Source of the DNA: a virus
Reading direction: 5' to 3' (one strand)
IMG/VR virus record: IMGVR_UViG_3300005253_000038
Span: 1 to 49,078 of that record
DNA: 49,078 nt
The notes under the pieces are model-generated. The model searched no databases. It was given only the letters and a program-made list of their open reading frames with translations, and was not told where the DNA came from. Below, piece after piece: positions 15,497-23,741 of this stretch (position 1 is the stretch's first letter; each line of letters begins with the position of its first letter). The position numbers and the translations under genes were made by a program.

Positions 15497-16363
15497 ATGA
15501 GTTTAAGTGCTCCCAACCTTTTTGATATTTTGATGAGAGTCCATGATGAACTCGGAGGGCTTAAGTACGGCCTCGCCACCGGGGGGTCAAGTACGACCCT
15601 CGTAGACTCCGGGCTCGGTGGGGCAGACGACGACTGGAACGATGGGACGGTGTTTGTGGTAGAGGCAGACGGCGCGGCCCCAGAGGGCGAGTTTGCCGAG
15701 GTCACAGGCTACGCCTCGGGTACGGGGACGCTGACGTTCTCAAGTTCTGGAATTAACGGCATCAGTTCTGCGCCTGCAACACTTGACGAGTACGCCTTAG
15801 CCTCAAGTAAATACAAGCTCGACAAGATGCGGGGAGTTATCAACAGGGCGCTTTCTAAGCTGCCTGTTGAAACCACAGACGAGTCTTTAACCACAGCGGC
15901 CAACACCAAGGAATATACCTTTCCTGCTGTAACTGTTGACAGCATGCGGCGCGTCTATATTGCACAGACCTCCACGGCCTCAAACGAGGGCTGGGTAGAG
16001 ATGTTCAATTGGTATCCAGAGGGAAGCACCCTAATTTTCCGAAGCCAACCGCCAACGGGCAAGACCATCAAGCTCAAGTACATGGCTGCGCAGTCTCGCT
16101 TAGCCGCATATAGCGACACTCTCGATAATCAAATTCCGCTAAACAGGATCGTAGCCGAGGCTTACTTCCTGGCAGACGTGGAAAGAATTCGCAGGAAGGG
16201 CGGCAGAAGCGTAAGCATGAAGCGCAAGCTGGACGATGCGAAGGTAGACCTGGCAGCGGCCCGCAGACAGTGGAAGATATACGATCCCGGCACTCCCTTC
16301 AAGCCCATTCTTTCCGGCAAGAAGGGCAGACGAAGGCGACAAGCCTACGGGCGCTGGGTGTAG
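15497..16363 (+). CDS. Putative head-tail connector/neck protein
   Basis: 288 residues, RBS AGGAGAATAC. The N-terminal 100 residues are beta-rich. A conserved-looking middle follows (MRGVINRALSKLPVETTDE, about 110-130, then a long strand region). The C-terminal part is a strongly basic helix (about 215-288) ending GKKGRRRRQAYGRWV. It precedes the large tail protein and follows the fiber block, a position used by connector or tail-completion proteins. The basic tail could touch DNA. Function by context only. Confidence 0.6.
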   Translation: MSLSAPNLFDILMRVHDELGGLKYGLATGGSSTTLVDSGLGGADDDWNDGTVFVVEADGAAPEGEFAEVTGYASGTGTLTFSSSGINGISSAPATLDEYALASSKYKLDKMRGVINRALSKLPVETTDESLTTAANTKEYTFPAVTVDSMRRVYIAQTSTASNEGWVEMFNWYPEGSTLIFRSQPPTGKTIKLKYMAAQSRLAAYSDTLDNQIPLNRIVAEAYFLADVERIRRKGGRSVSMKRKLDDAKVDLAAARRQWKIYDPGTPFKPILSGKKGRRRRQAYGRWV

Positions 16364-18979
16364 ATGCCTACCGCTGGCGCAACGACCATTCAGCCGTCGC
16401 ATTTTGTGACACTTTTTGACGGAACTACCACAGTAGGGCTTATCCTCGTTGACCGCGAGGGGAACGACGACCCCACGGCCCTACAGAGGCGGGCGCAGAA
16501 CAGGACCTCTCTTAAAGGAAGCTCGGGCGAGGGCACCTACGCCGACTTCGAGCCTCCGTATATCCCCGTAGTTCAGAACGACTGGTCGGGAGGCAGAGGG
16601 CAGGAGGACTTCGAGCGCGACAGAAGTCGCTTCTTTGACTCCTACAGAACGAACACCTGGATGGCGAACCAGGTCATCTTGGGGCCTCAAGAGCAGTACA
16701 CCACAGGATACAGAGTAGACGACTACGTGATGCCGGGGTCCGTTACGTGGACCTCGCTACTCACGACCAACCGCTACCTTGCGCGGAGCTTCAGCGCACA
16801 AGGCGGAAACATGGACCGCGTGTACCTGTGGATACGAGTGGTAGGGACTCCCGGCGACCTCAAGGTAGAAATCAACAACACCAGCGGGGGCGACCCCGAC
16901 ACCGCAAGAGAGACCGTAACCCTTACTGCCGCGTCGTTTGGCACGGACACGGCAAGCGTTCTCTATTCATTCGATTGGTCGGGTACGAACACGCTTACAG
17001 GAAGCACCACCTACTGGGTAAAAATCTATGCTGCCTCGGCAGACTCAACAGCTAGCCACTGGGAGGTGGGAACAAGTTCTACCGCAGGCACAACTGAGAA
17101 GTCGTCAGACAACTCCTCGTGGAGCGCAGCCTCTGTAGGTTTGTACTTCCGACTGGTAGACGCAGACGACGACCGTGAAAGCCTCTTCTTTGAGTACAAG
17201 GAGGGCCAGTACATGGTGACAAAGCCCACGGATGGAAGTGCGGGGCAATTGTGGATAAATGGGGATAGGGGTGCGTCTACTGGGCACGTAGGAGACATGG
17301 CGAACTTAGAAGACACCAACAAATCATGGACAAACAATGTATGGATAGGCGCAGTAGTTATCATTACAGCAGGACCGGGCTCCGAAGAGATATATCCGTG
17401 GCGGGTGATAATAGACAACGATGCCGATTCTCTAGTTTGTTCGCCCGACTGGAATGTGTCTCACACTACATCTACCGAGTATGTCATAGTGGCCGACGAC
17501 ACATGGATTGAGATTTCAGGTACGGGCATAACCAAGCCCGTTACAGATGTTCTAGTAAGCAAGGACATCATCTACTTCGCGCAGGCCGACTCCACCAACA
17601 TCAGGAAGGCCAACTTCTACAACAACTCGGGTACATGGACTGCCCGCTACGCAGACGACAGCACAAACAAGGGAACCTTCCTTGAGCTGGTAGAAGATCC
17701 CGTAGACGGACAGCAGGTGTGGGTAGCCGACAACAGCACTACGACTGTGGCGAGAGCCAGCGCAGTAGCGTGGGGCTCGGATCTCTCATTGGGCACAGGG
17801 ATTGTTGTTGGTAATACCAACGTGCCTATTACCGGACTGGACAAGTACGGCTCGCCTGAGGTGCTGTGGGTGTTGAAAGAAGACTCCCAGTGGGCAGTGC
17901 AAAACGACATACCGGACCAGATACCGCTGAGAGAATACGCATCCGTTCGTTCTAGCAAGAACGGCAAGGCACACTTGGTACATGGTGTATATCTTTACAC
18001 ATCCCTTCTTCACTCATTAGAGCGGTACTTCCGAAACAACATGGATGATGTGGGACCTTCTCAAGATTTTGGCTTACCCGCGAACAGGCAGGGGCCAATC
18101 GTGGCGATGGAAGGCTATCCGGGTGTGTTTTTCTGTGCAGTGGATGGGGGCACCAGCAATTTCTCCTCCGTTCTTATTACGTCAGGCAGTCGAGACTGGC
18201 ATGAGCTGTATCGAGCGCCACAGACGGGGCAGCGCATCCGAAATCTCTTCTTCCAGGTCATCCCCGGCAGCACGGTAGACCGTCTCTGGTTCTCGCAGGG
18301 GACGGATGTTCTATGGCTGCCCTTCCCCTCGGACACACTAGACCCCTTCAGGGATAGCAATTATCTATTTACGCACGAGGGACATTTCATTACCTCGTGG
18401 ATGTACGCCGACATGCAATCAATCCAGAAATTCTTCAAATCCGTCAGGGTATTTGGTGAAGCCTACTCATCCAGCGCTATTTTTATCGAGTGCGATTACC
18501 AGACAGACGGGGACACAGAGACCTCCGCGTGGACCGCGGTAAACGGAACCTTCGATACTGTCCCCGTCGAGGAGATTGACCTTGTTTCTGATTCCGTAGC
18601 CAGCGCCGTTACAGGAAGACGAGTCAGGTTCCGCTACCGCTTCTACACAAATAGCAACTCCTCAACTCCGCGCATGAAAGCCACGGTGGCCGAGATGTTC
18701 GGCAAGATAGAAAGCAAGTACTCCTACAGCTTCAGCTTCAGAGCAATGGATTTCGATGAGGATCTGCAAGGCAGGTTAAGCTCAGACAGGGTGGAGGTGC
18801 TGACTAATAAGCTGGAAGACTGGGCAAGTTCGGCGCAGCCCCTCACCTTCGGTAACTGGCACAGTCCTTTTGACGGCAAGACCGTGTCTCTGGTTTCTGT
18901 TGAACTCGACCCTGTAGACGCAGATCCCGAGGCCCAAGAGGAGGAATTGTTGGGAAGTGCTACGGTGCTGGAGGTATGA
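16364..18979 (+). CDS. Large virion structural protein, tail/baseplate-like
   Basis: 871 residues starting directly at the previous stop. The chain is strand-rich throughout, with many short W/Y-containing repeats and Gly-Thr turns. It suggests a beta-sandwich (about 110-260) followed by propeller-like blades (370-650, for example LWVLKEDSQWAVQND and VYLYTSLLHSLERYF). The last 130 residues (YSYSFSFRAMDFDEDLQG) form another beta domain. Size, fold type and position fit a tail hub or stabilisation protein of a short-tailed phage. No tape-measure-like helix is present. Confidence 0.65.
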   Translation: MPTAGATTIQPSHFVTLFDGTTTVGLILVDREGNDDPTALQRRAQNRTSLKGSSGEGTYADFEPPYIPVVQNDWSGGRGQEDFERDRSRFFDSYRTNTWMANQVILGPQEQYTTGYRVDDYVMPGSVTWTSLLTTNRYLARSFSAQGGNMDRVYLWIRVVGTPGDLKVEINNTSGGDPDTARETVTLTAASFGTDTASVLYSFDWSGTNTLTGSTTYWVKIYAASADSTASHWEVGTSSTAGTTEKSSDNSSWSAASVGLYFRLVDADDDRESLFFEYKEGQYMVTKPTDGSAGQLWINGDRGASTGHVGDMANLEDTNKSWTNNVWIGAVVIITAGPGSEEIYPWRVIIDNDADSLVCSPDWNVSHTTSTEYVIVADDTWIEISGTGITKPVTDVLVSKDIIYFAQADSTNIRKANFYNNSGTWTARYADDSTNKGTFLELVEDPVDGQQVWVADNSTTTVARASAVAWGSDLSLGTGIVVGNTNVPITGLDKYGSPEVLWVLKEDSQWAVQNDIPDQIPLREYASVRSSKNGKAHLVHGVYLYTSLLHSLERYFRNNMDDVGPSQDFGLPANRQGPIVAMEGYPGVFFCAVDGGTSNFSSVLITSGSRDWHELYRAPQTGQRIRNLFFQVIPGSTVDRLWFSQGTDVLWLPFPSDTLDPFRDSNYLFTHEGHFITSWMYADMQSIQKFFKSVRVFGEAYSSSAIFIECDYQTDGDTETSAWTAVNGTFDTVPVEEIDLVSDSVASAVTGRRVRFRYRFYTNSNSSTPRMKATVAEMFGKIESKYSYSFSFRAMDFDEDLQGRLSSDRVEVLTNKLEDWASSAQPLTFGNWHSPFDGKTVSLVSVELDPVDADPEAQEEELLGSATVLEV

Positions 18980-19608
18980 AGACATGTGCCAAGTGCGGTG
19001 AGACAAAAGACCGCAACGGCTTTCATGTTCGTAGTGTCTCTTTAGACAGACTAGCTGCAAAGTGCAAAGAATGCGTCGCCGCTTATGACCGGAAGCGATA
19101 TTTGGTCCAAGGCGAGGAGATACGGCGACGTAGCGGTGATTGGTATTGGGCTAATAGAGAGGATGCTCGGGCGTGGGCTCGCGAACACCACAAGCACAAC
19201 GCAGAACGTATACGGGCAAAAACAAGGCGCTGGTATCAGGAGAATAAGGAATACGCAAACGCCTACAGTATGCAGTGGGAAAAAGATAACCCGGAGAAGC
19301 GGCGAGCAATTATTAAGCGGCGGGAAGCGCGAAAGCACTCGCTCCCAAGCACATTTACAAGCGATGAGTGGGAGGAAATATTAGAGATGTTCGGCAATAG
19401 GTGCATTTATTGCGGCAACCCAGGGAAGATGGAGCAAGATCATTTCCTGCCCGTTGCGTTGGGCGGCGGATATGTTCGCGGGAACATTGTTCCTGCGTGC
19501 AAGACATGTAATACAACAAAGAATAGCAAACACCCAAGACTGTTTGTCGAAGAAGGAAGGCTAAAGCAACCGTTTCGCCAGTTGCTTGTCAAACTATGCT
19601 ATGCCTGA
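18976..19608 (+). CDS. Free-standing HNH endonuclease
   Basis: 210 residues, ATGA overlap with the tail gene. An N-terminal zinc knuckle (C4, C7, C30, C33) is followed by a long, very basic helix (about 45-120) and an HNH core at 143-190. That core has CIYCG, an E-Q-D-H-F catalytic His at 156, Asn 170 and CKTC (175-178). All expected HNH and zinc residues are present, so it is probably active. Such genes act as mobile homing endonucleases, and it lies between tail genes without sharing their function. Next to it is a second nuclease gene. Confidence 0.85.
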   Translation: MKTCAKCGETKDRNGFHVRSVSLDRLAAKCKECVAAYDRKRYLVQGEEIRRRSGDWYWANREDARAWAREHHKHNAERIRAKTRRWYQENKEYANAYSMQWEKDNPEKRRAIIKRREARKHSLPSTFTSDEWEEILEMFGNRCIYCGNPGKMEQDHFLPVALGGGYVRGNIVPACKTCNTTKNSKHPRLFVEEGRLKQPFRQLLVKLCYA

Positions 19609-19957
19609 GATCAGAGGCAGAGGTGCTAGTGCCGAGGAAGAGCGTGTTGCAAAGGCGCTTGATAAATATGGGCATACATGGGACTTTCAATTCGAAATCT
19701 TCACCATTACGGGCGTCAAGGGATCATACGTGCTGGACTTCCTCGTGAAGAGCACGGTCCCGTTCTCCACCCCGTTGGAAGTTTTCGGTGCCTATTGGCA
19801 TAGCCCAGACATCAGCCGCGAGGACCAGCTGCGCTTGCAGAGAATCGAATTCGAGCTGGGCCCCAACATCAACGAGACTGTCATCCTGTTTGGCAAGGAA
19901 CTGCAAACGCAGGCGGCGGCTGACGAGGCGGTGCTGAGGACTGTGGGGAGGGCCTAA
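19601..19957 (+). CDS. Vsr/EDxHD-like PD-(D/E)XK endonuclease
   Basis: 118 residues from ATG 19601, overlapping the HNH gene by 8 bases; a TTG at 19586 is possible. Residues fit an E...D...x-H...D layout: Glu 12-14 in helix 1, Asp 46 in YVLDFLV, LEVFGAYWH with His 67, and Asp 70/75 in the following helix. This resembles very-short-patch-repair-type nucleases and the EDxHD homing endonucleases of phages. It may be a homing enzyme or a partner of the HNH protein. Activity is not certain. Confidence 0.6.
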   Translation: MPEIRGRGASAEEERVAKALDKYGHTWDFQFEIFTITGVKGSYVLDFLVKSTVPFSTPLEVFGAYWHSPDISREDQLRLQRIEFELGPNINETVILFGKELQTQAAADEAVLRTVGRA

Positions 19958-20715
19958 TGGGCAGACTTGCCGAACTGATCGCTCAGGAAGACCTTTCCAG
20001 CAATGAGCGAGAGGAACTCAAGGATCTTGTAGAAATACTGGAGGGCCTTCTTGCCGCGGTGGACATAGTGGATTCGTCAGGGCAGACGACGTTTCAGGGA
20101 CCGTCGCGTCACTACCGAGAGGCATTTTTCCATACCGATAGTTTCTCCCTGTCTGGCCGAGCGAAGGGCATCCGCATGATTAATTCAGCGAACACAGGTA
20201 TCTTAGGCTATATGGGAATGCGGGATAACGCCAACGGGGATTTACTTGTTGGGATAAATGATTCTGCAACAGGCGAAACAAGTATCGCGTTTTCACAGAC
20301 GGACGGCGGGCAAATATATCTAAACCCAGGGGGTGCCGAGGTTTTGCGAATACTCAAATTGCCTGCTGATGCTAACCATCAGGCTATTTGGGGATTTGCG
20401 GGCTCAACTGGTGGTCAACTAGCCCTTGCTGATAGTGCCGGTTTCGATGATGTATTTATTAGTTTCGGCGTGGGCGGAGGGGGCGAAGAAACAGTATTCA
20501 ATGACCGATCATACGATGTGGACTTCCGCATCGAGGGTGACACCGTAGACGATGTCTTCAAGGTAGACGCTGGCGAGGACAAAGTCATCATTGGAGGACC
20601 TAAATCCACAACCGGAGACCCGACAGGGCAGGAAGGGATGCTCTATATCAACACATTCGACAACGCCGTGAGGATGTATGCGGATGGAGCATGGAGAAGC
20701 CTAGCAACATGGTAG
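19957..20715 (+). CDS. Tail fiber / receptor-binding-like protein
   Basis: 252 residues, one-base overlap with the nuclease gene. A short helical N-terminus (about 1-35, acidic) precedes a strand-rich shaft. The C-terminal region carries VDFRIEGDTVDDVFKVDAG, then IIGG and finally DNAVRMYADGAWRSLATW, a closing pattern typical of phage tail-fiber tips. It ends the structural operon, before the lysis genes. Likely contacts the host receptor or supports another fiber. Confidence 0.7.
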   Translation: MGRLAELIAQEDLSSNEREELKDLVEILEGLLAAVDIVDSSGQTTFQGPSRHYREAFFHTDSFSLSGRAKGIRMINSANTGILGYMGMRDNANGDLLVGINDSATGETSIAFSQTDGGQIYLNPGGAEVLRILKLPADANHQAIWGFAGSTGGQLALADSAGFDDVFISFGVGGGGEETVFNDRSYDVDFRIEGDTVDDVFKVDAGEDKVIIGGPKSTTGDPTGQEGMLYINTFDNAVRMYADGAWRSLATW

Positions 20716-20746
20716 ACAGTCCTGAGTTCACGATGGCGAAGGTGGC

Positions 20747-20857
20747 ATGAGCGACGCGCTGGTGCTTTACTTATCTACGGCAATGTTGTTGGGTGGAGCA
20801 TCATATATTGCGTTGAGGGTGGGACGGGCGTTAGACAAGTTGCTTTATTTAGTATAA
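20747..20857 (+). CDS. Possible 36-residue membrane peptide
   Basis: A frame from ATG 20747, with GAAGGTGG upstream, encoding a peptide with a hydrophobic centre (LVLYLSTAMLLGGASYIAL) and a basic end. A 13-residue frame (20709-20750) precedes it with an ATGA overlap. Its stop lies inside promoter copy B. It may be a small lysis-related membrane peptide or a chance frame. Confidence 0.4.
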   Translation: MSDALVLYLSTAMLLGGASYIALRVGRALDKLLYLV

Positions 20858-20870
20858 TAAGAACATAACC
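20850..20870 (+). promoter_or_regulatory. Repeated promoter-like element, copy B
   Basis: TAGTATAATAA-G-AACATAACC matches copy A (6274-6294) at 20 of 21 bases and contains TATAAT at 20853-20858. No clear -35 box is present. It is followed by AAGGAGAG and then a terminator hairpin immediately upstream of the endolysin gene. Confidence 0.55.
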
Positions 20871-20885
20871 AAGGAGAGCCGCAAA

Positions 20886-20916
20886 GGCCCCTCAACCGAG
20901 GGGCCGCTTTTGTTTA
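20886..20916 (+). terminator. Intrinsic terminator between promoter B and endolysin start
   Basis: Stem GGCCCCTC/GAGGGGCC with an AACC loop, then GCTTTTGTTTA and directly the ATG at 20917. There is no ribosome site between hairpin and start codon; the nearest is AAGGAG (20871-20876), before the hairpin. Lysis genes would thus be silent unless transcription passes the hairpin. Confidence 0.7.
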
Positions 20917-21621
20917 ATGTCACACGAATTTCCAGGCGGGATAACCGTATTCGACAGCCGTTACTGGTCAGGGGTTCTCCCTATCGAGGGCCAGAAGTAC
21001 AGCGGCTACATAGCCAAGGCTACGCAGGGGGAGTGGACGACACCCGAGTTCCCGATTCAGTATCGGGCCGCCGAACTGTTATACGGCGATGCCCGCGGGG
21101 CCTACTGCTTCCATCGAGCCGCACAAGACCCGGTAGCTTCTGCCAGGCATTATCACCAGGCGGTGCTTTCGGTGGGGGGCTACGGAAAACTCCCGCCTAT
21201 ATTGGATTTAGAGGACACGCGTGCTCCTGGGAACCTCAAGACTGTAGATCACATGTGGGTGCAGTTGCAGGAGATGGAGCAGTTAGCAGGCGAAGAGGTG
21301 CTTTGTTACTCCGCCCAATGGATCTGGGCGCGCTGGGCACTCTATGTCCAGAGCCGACACGGGTTCTACGACCGGATGCTCTGGGAGGCAGACCCCGAGC
21401 CCGATACCAGAGAGCCAGGAGACTGGACGAAAGACAAGCTCGCTCTCATACAAACCAAGCTCGACTTCAATCCGGGGGGGTTCAATGCGGACATCGACGA
21501 AAGCTCGGTGAACCCCAACTGGTGGGCGGAGAGAATGGGGGATGAAGAGGAACTTATCACAGTGGAGTTTCCCACTGACACCTACAACGCGCTAAAGGAA
21601 CTGTTGTGTGACAGAGCTTGA
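20917..21621 (+). CDS. Endolysin, GH25 muramidase
   Basis: 234 residues. The GH25 (Chalaropsis-type lysozyme) order is clear: ITVFDSRYWSG with Asp 13 on strand 1, YIAKATQG (31-38), GAYCFHRA (61-68), then ILDLED with the D-x-E pair (97 and 99) expected for catalysis. No separate wall-binding domain is seen; the last 30 residues are acidic and helical. It should cleave beta-1,4 links between N-acetylmuramic acid and N-acetylglucosamine. No signal peptide, so export depends on the holin that follows. An overlapping frame at 20910 is not coding. Confidence 0.85.
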   Translation: MSHEFPGGITVFDSRYWSGVLPIEGQKYSGYIAKATQGEWTTPEFPIQYRAAELLYGDARGAYCFHRAAQDPVASARHYHQAVLSVGGYGKLPPILDLEDTRAPGNLKTVDHMWVQLQEMEQLAGEEVLCYSAQWIWARWALYVQSRHGFYDRMLWEADPEPDTREPGDWTKDKLALIQTKLDFNPGGFNADIDESSVNPNWWAERMGDEEELITVEFPTDTYNALKELLCDRA

Positions 21622-21781
21622 AGACATCAAAGACACACTGCGCAAGCTAAATCACTTTTCGGAAGAGATGCTGGAATGGAAAGGACAGGTGTCTACTGAA
21701 TTGAAATACATTCGCTGGATTCTCGGCGGCACATTCCTTGTGCTAAGTGCCGCATTTGTCCGTAGCTTAATAGGAGGATGA
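21608..21781 (+). CDS. XhlA-like small membrane protein (holin accessory)
   Basis: 57 residues from GTG 21608, overlapping the endolysin end by 14 bases. A charged amphipathic helix (ELEDIKDTLRKLNHFSEEM) and a second helix precede a single hydrophobic C-terminal span (WILGGTFLVLSAAFV). This is the arrangement of haemolysin XhlA-type proteins, which assist holins. The next gene's GGAGGATGA site lies within its final codons, showing tight coupling in the lysis cassette. Confidence 0.7.
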   Translation: MTELEDIKDTLRKLNHFSEEMLEWKGQVSTELKYIRWILGGTFLVLSAAFVRSLIGG

Positions 21782-21782
21782 A

Positions 21783-21980
21783 ATGAAGAAGTTCTATCAA
21801 TCGAAGACTGTTTGGTTCAACGCACTAGCTATCCTGCTGGCTGTACTCTTGCCAGTCCTTGAGGGTTTCGGCTACTCCGGTGAAGTACCGGCAGATGCCC
21901 AAATCTTCGTGTTCGCCGCCATCGCTGGGGTGAACCTCATCTTGCGCTATTTCTTCACGGGGCAACCCCTGAGGGAGTAG
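21783..21980 (+). CDS. Holin
   Basis: 65 residues, ribosome site AGGAGGATGAA. After a short basic start (MKKFYQSKTVWFN) there are two hydrophobic segments (about 13-30 and 42-57) joined by a loop with GYSGEVPAD, and a polar end GQPLRE. The K-T-V-W-F-N start and the V-N-L-I-L-R-Y-F motif are common in two-span phage holins. It should form the membrane lesion that releases the endolysin. Confidence 0.8.
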   Translation: MKKFYQSKTVWFNALAILLAVLLPVLEGFGYSGEVPADAQIFVFAAIAGVNLILRYFFTGQPLRE

Positions 21981-21990
21981 TCTCCTCCAA

Positions 21991-22014
21991 GGGGGCGGTG
22001 TAAAAGCCGCCCCC
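21991..22014 (+). terminator. GC-rich hairpin after holin gene
   Basis: GGGGGCGG-TGTAAAAG-CCGCCCCC, an eight-base perfect stem followed by ACAATCCC and the ATG of the phosphoesterase. There is no U-tract, so it may be a pause, processing or attenuation hairpin. Confidence 0.45.
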
Positions 22015-22022
22015 ACAATCCC

Positions 22023-22886
22023 ATGACTTTCAAAGTGCAGACCAAGGGACCCAACTCCCATGTCATAGCTTTTGACGCGCCTGACAAGGACTGGGACCAG
22101 TGGGTCATGCTCAGGGGTGACGTACACCACGACTCCGCGCTGTGTTTGAGAGACTTAGAACTCAAGCATCTTGAGATGGCCAAGAAGCGCAATGCCCCCA
22201 TCATCGACGTTGGGGATTTGTTCGACGTGATGCAGGGCAAGTTCGACCCCCGCAAAGACTACAAAGACCTGAGGCCAGAATACCTGGCTACCAACTACCT
22301 GGACTCTGTCTTAGACGAGGCAGAGGAGTTCTATAAACCATACGCAGAGAACTTTGCCCTCATAGCGATGGGCAACCACGAGACAGAGCTTGAGAGAAGG
22401 CAGGGAACGAACCTCACCCAGAGGCTGGTAGACAGGTTGAGGCGGGCAGGCTCGCAGGCGCAGGCTGGACAATACACGGGCTATGTCACGTTCCGCTTCA
22501 AGGTGCACAAAAGCGGCCGTCGAAGGATTGTGCTGAAGTACCACCACGGCATGGGCAGTGGGAGTGCGCCCGTTACCAGGGGCGTCATTCAGTCCAACCG
22601 GATGGCCGTGATGTTCCCCGATGCACGGATCGTCGTCTCAGGTCACAACCACGAAAGCTGGAGTATTCCCATCGCACAAGAAAAGATCAACCGCCAGCTC
22701 AAGATTGAAAAACAGGCGCAGTGGCACATCCGAGTCCCCTCTTATAAGGATGGCTGGCAAGACGGGAAGGGCTTTGATGTGGAGAAAGGATCTCCGAAAC
22801 CGAACGGGTGCGTGTGGCTGCGGTTCTTTATCGAGGACACAGAAGACGGGACGATTGGGTTCGAGTTAACCCAGATGGTGAAGTGA
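22023..22886 (+). CDS. Calcineurin-like metallophosphoesterase
   Basis: 287 residues. Metal-binding motifs appear in the standard order: GDVHH (32-36), GDLFD (64-68), GNHE (117-120), a His in KYHHG (about 173) and GHNH (207-210). These bind two metal ions and hydrolyse phosphoesters; substrates in this superfamily range from nucleic acids to cyclic nucleotides. The order and size resemble Mre11/SbcD-like or cyclic-nucleotide enzymes without extra domains. No SbcC partner is present. It may act in DNA processing or against nucleotide-based defence signals; this is inference. No ribosome site is visible upstream. Confidence 0.85.
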   Translation: MTFKVQTKGPNSHVIAFDAPDKDWDQWVMLRGDVHHDSALCLRDLELKHLEMAKKRNAPIIDVGDLFDVMQGKFDPRKDYKDLRPEYLATNYLDSVLDEAEEFYKPYAENFALIAMGNHETELERRQGTNLTQRLVDRLRRAGSQAQAGQYTGYVTFRFKVHKSGRRRIVLKYHHGMGSGSAPVTRGVIQSNRMAVMFPDARIVVSGHNHESWSIPIAQEKINRQLKIEKQAQWHIRVPSYKDGWQDGKGFDVEKGSPKPNGCVWLRFFIEDTEDGTIGFELTQMVK

Positions 22887-23177
22887 CAACTGCTATCGAA
22901 AACGACAATAGCCCGATCACTTATTGACACATAATGATCACTTTAAGTGACCATTATTGTCCTGTAACTGCAATGAATTACAGTGTTTTTGTCACAAATA
23001 GATTCTGCACACATCTGCAAGTGTTAGTGAATGGCTAACGATACATTCTTTATACAACCGACTGCTTTTTTAATAGGCGCTATCGGGTATACAACGTCGG
23101 TTTCGGGCTCTATTAGGGTCACTTTAGGGCACTATTATCGTCCCTGGCCGACAAAGCGGCAAGATCGGGTATAGAAG
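22887..23177. promoter_or_regulatory. AT-rich intergenic control region with dyad repeats
   Basis: No gene. It contains a 27-base near-palindrome centred on TCACTTTAAGTGA (22938-22950). A 27-base imperfect direct repeat pairs 22936-22962 with 23117-23143 (21 of 27 bases). Smaller dyads are CTGTAA/TTACAG (22962-22983) and GTTAG/CTAAC (23023-23039). ATCGGGTATA occurs twice (23082, 23164). It separates the late genes from the HNH gene and leftward operon. It could hold operators or an origin. Confidence 0.55.
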
Positions 23178-23507
23178 ATGAACTGTGAACTGGAGCCCTT
23201 CGGCCCCTGCGAGGGCGGCCTGCAGCGGCACCACATCATCCCGCGTGCTGCCCTCATGAAGAATAAGGGCGCCAAACGCTATGTCGAGCAGTCGCACCCA
23301 GAGGTCTTGATGGCGGACGTCTGCGCCAAGCACCACGAGAACGCGCAGACGAAATACAACAAGGCGCTGCTGATCTGGGGCAAGTGTGTGACCTACGGAG
23401 CGGAGTACGTGGGCGGGGTTTTAGAAGACCTGCAAGCAGAGTTCAAGGGGCCGAGGCCGGAGCTGGGTTTAGAGGCGATACTTCATTCCGGCGCGGTGAA
23501 GAGGTAG
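23178..23507 (+). CDS. Small HNH-type nuclease-like protein
   Basis: 109 residues. CEGGLQRHHIIPRAAL (about 11-26) carries the H-H-I-I-P core of HNH nucleases, and a later CAKHHENAQTKYN (about 49-61) supplies a further His pair. A zinc-binding Cys set is only partial (C3, C11, C49). The C-terminal third looks unrelated. It stands alone, reading toward the convergent leftward operon. No good ribosome site. Either a small nuclease or an HNH-derived DNA-binding protein. Confidence 0.65.
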   Translation: MNCELEPFGPCEGGLQRHHIIPRAALMKNKGAKRYVEQSHPEVLMADVCAKHHENAQTKYNKALLIWGKCVTYGAEYVGGVLEDLQAEFKGPRPELGLEAILHSGAVKR

Positions 23508-23522
23508 TCCTGAATCGAGTAG

Positions 23523-23711
23523 CTATTTAGTGGTTTCGCTAATGCTCTCAAATGCGCGACGGTAATGCTCGTAGTTCTCGAACTGGGGATATAAGTCTTT
23601 GCCCTCAATCTCCCATGCTGCCTCGTTGTAGTCAGGTAAGTGCAGGCGATAAACAGGAATTGTTTCAAGGGGACGCGGAGTAATGTGTACTACTTTGGTG
23701 GGCTTCTTCAT
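23523..23711 (-). CDS. Hypothetical small protein, last gene of leftward operon
   Basis: 62 residues, start at 23711 with GGAGGAGAC immediately upstream. A basic, Pro-rich N-terminus (KKPTKVVHITPRPLE) leads into an aromatic, acidic C-terminal part (DLYPQFENYEHYRRAFESI). Not recognised; last gene of the accessory operon. Confidence 0.6.
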   Translation of the reverse strand: MKKPTKVVHITPRPLETIPVYRLHLPDYNEAAWEIEGKDLYPQFENYEHYRRAFESISETTK

Positions 23712-23741
23712 GTCTCCTCCATGCCAAGTATAGCTGACGCT

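Noticed and set aside
16364-18979. Tape-measure protein
   Set aside because: The chain is beta-rich with blade-like repeats, whereas tape-measure proteins are long helices.
20910-21545. 211-residue rightward frame overlapping the endolysin
   Set aside because: Arg-rich shadow of the GH25 frame without domain signal.
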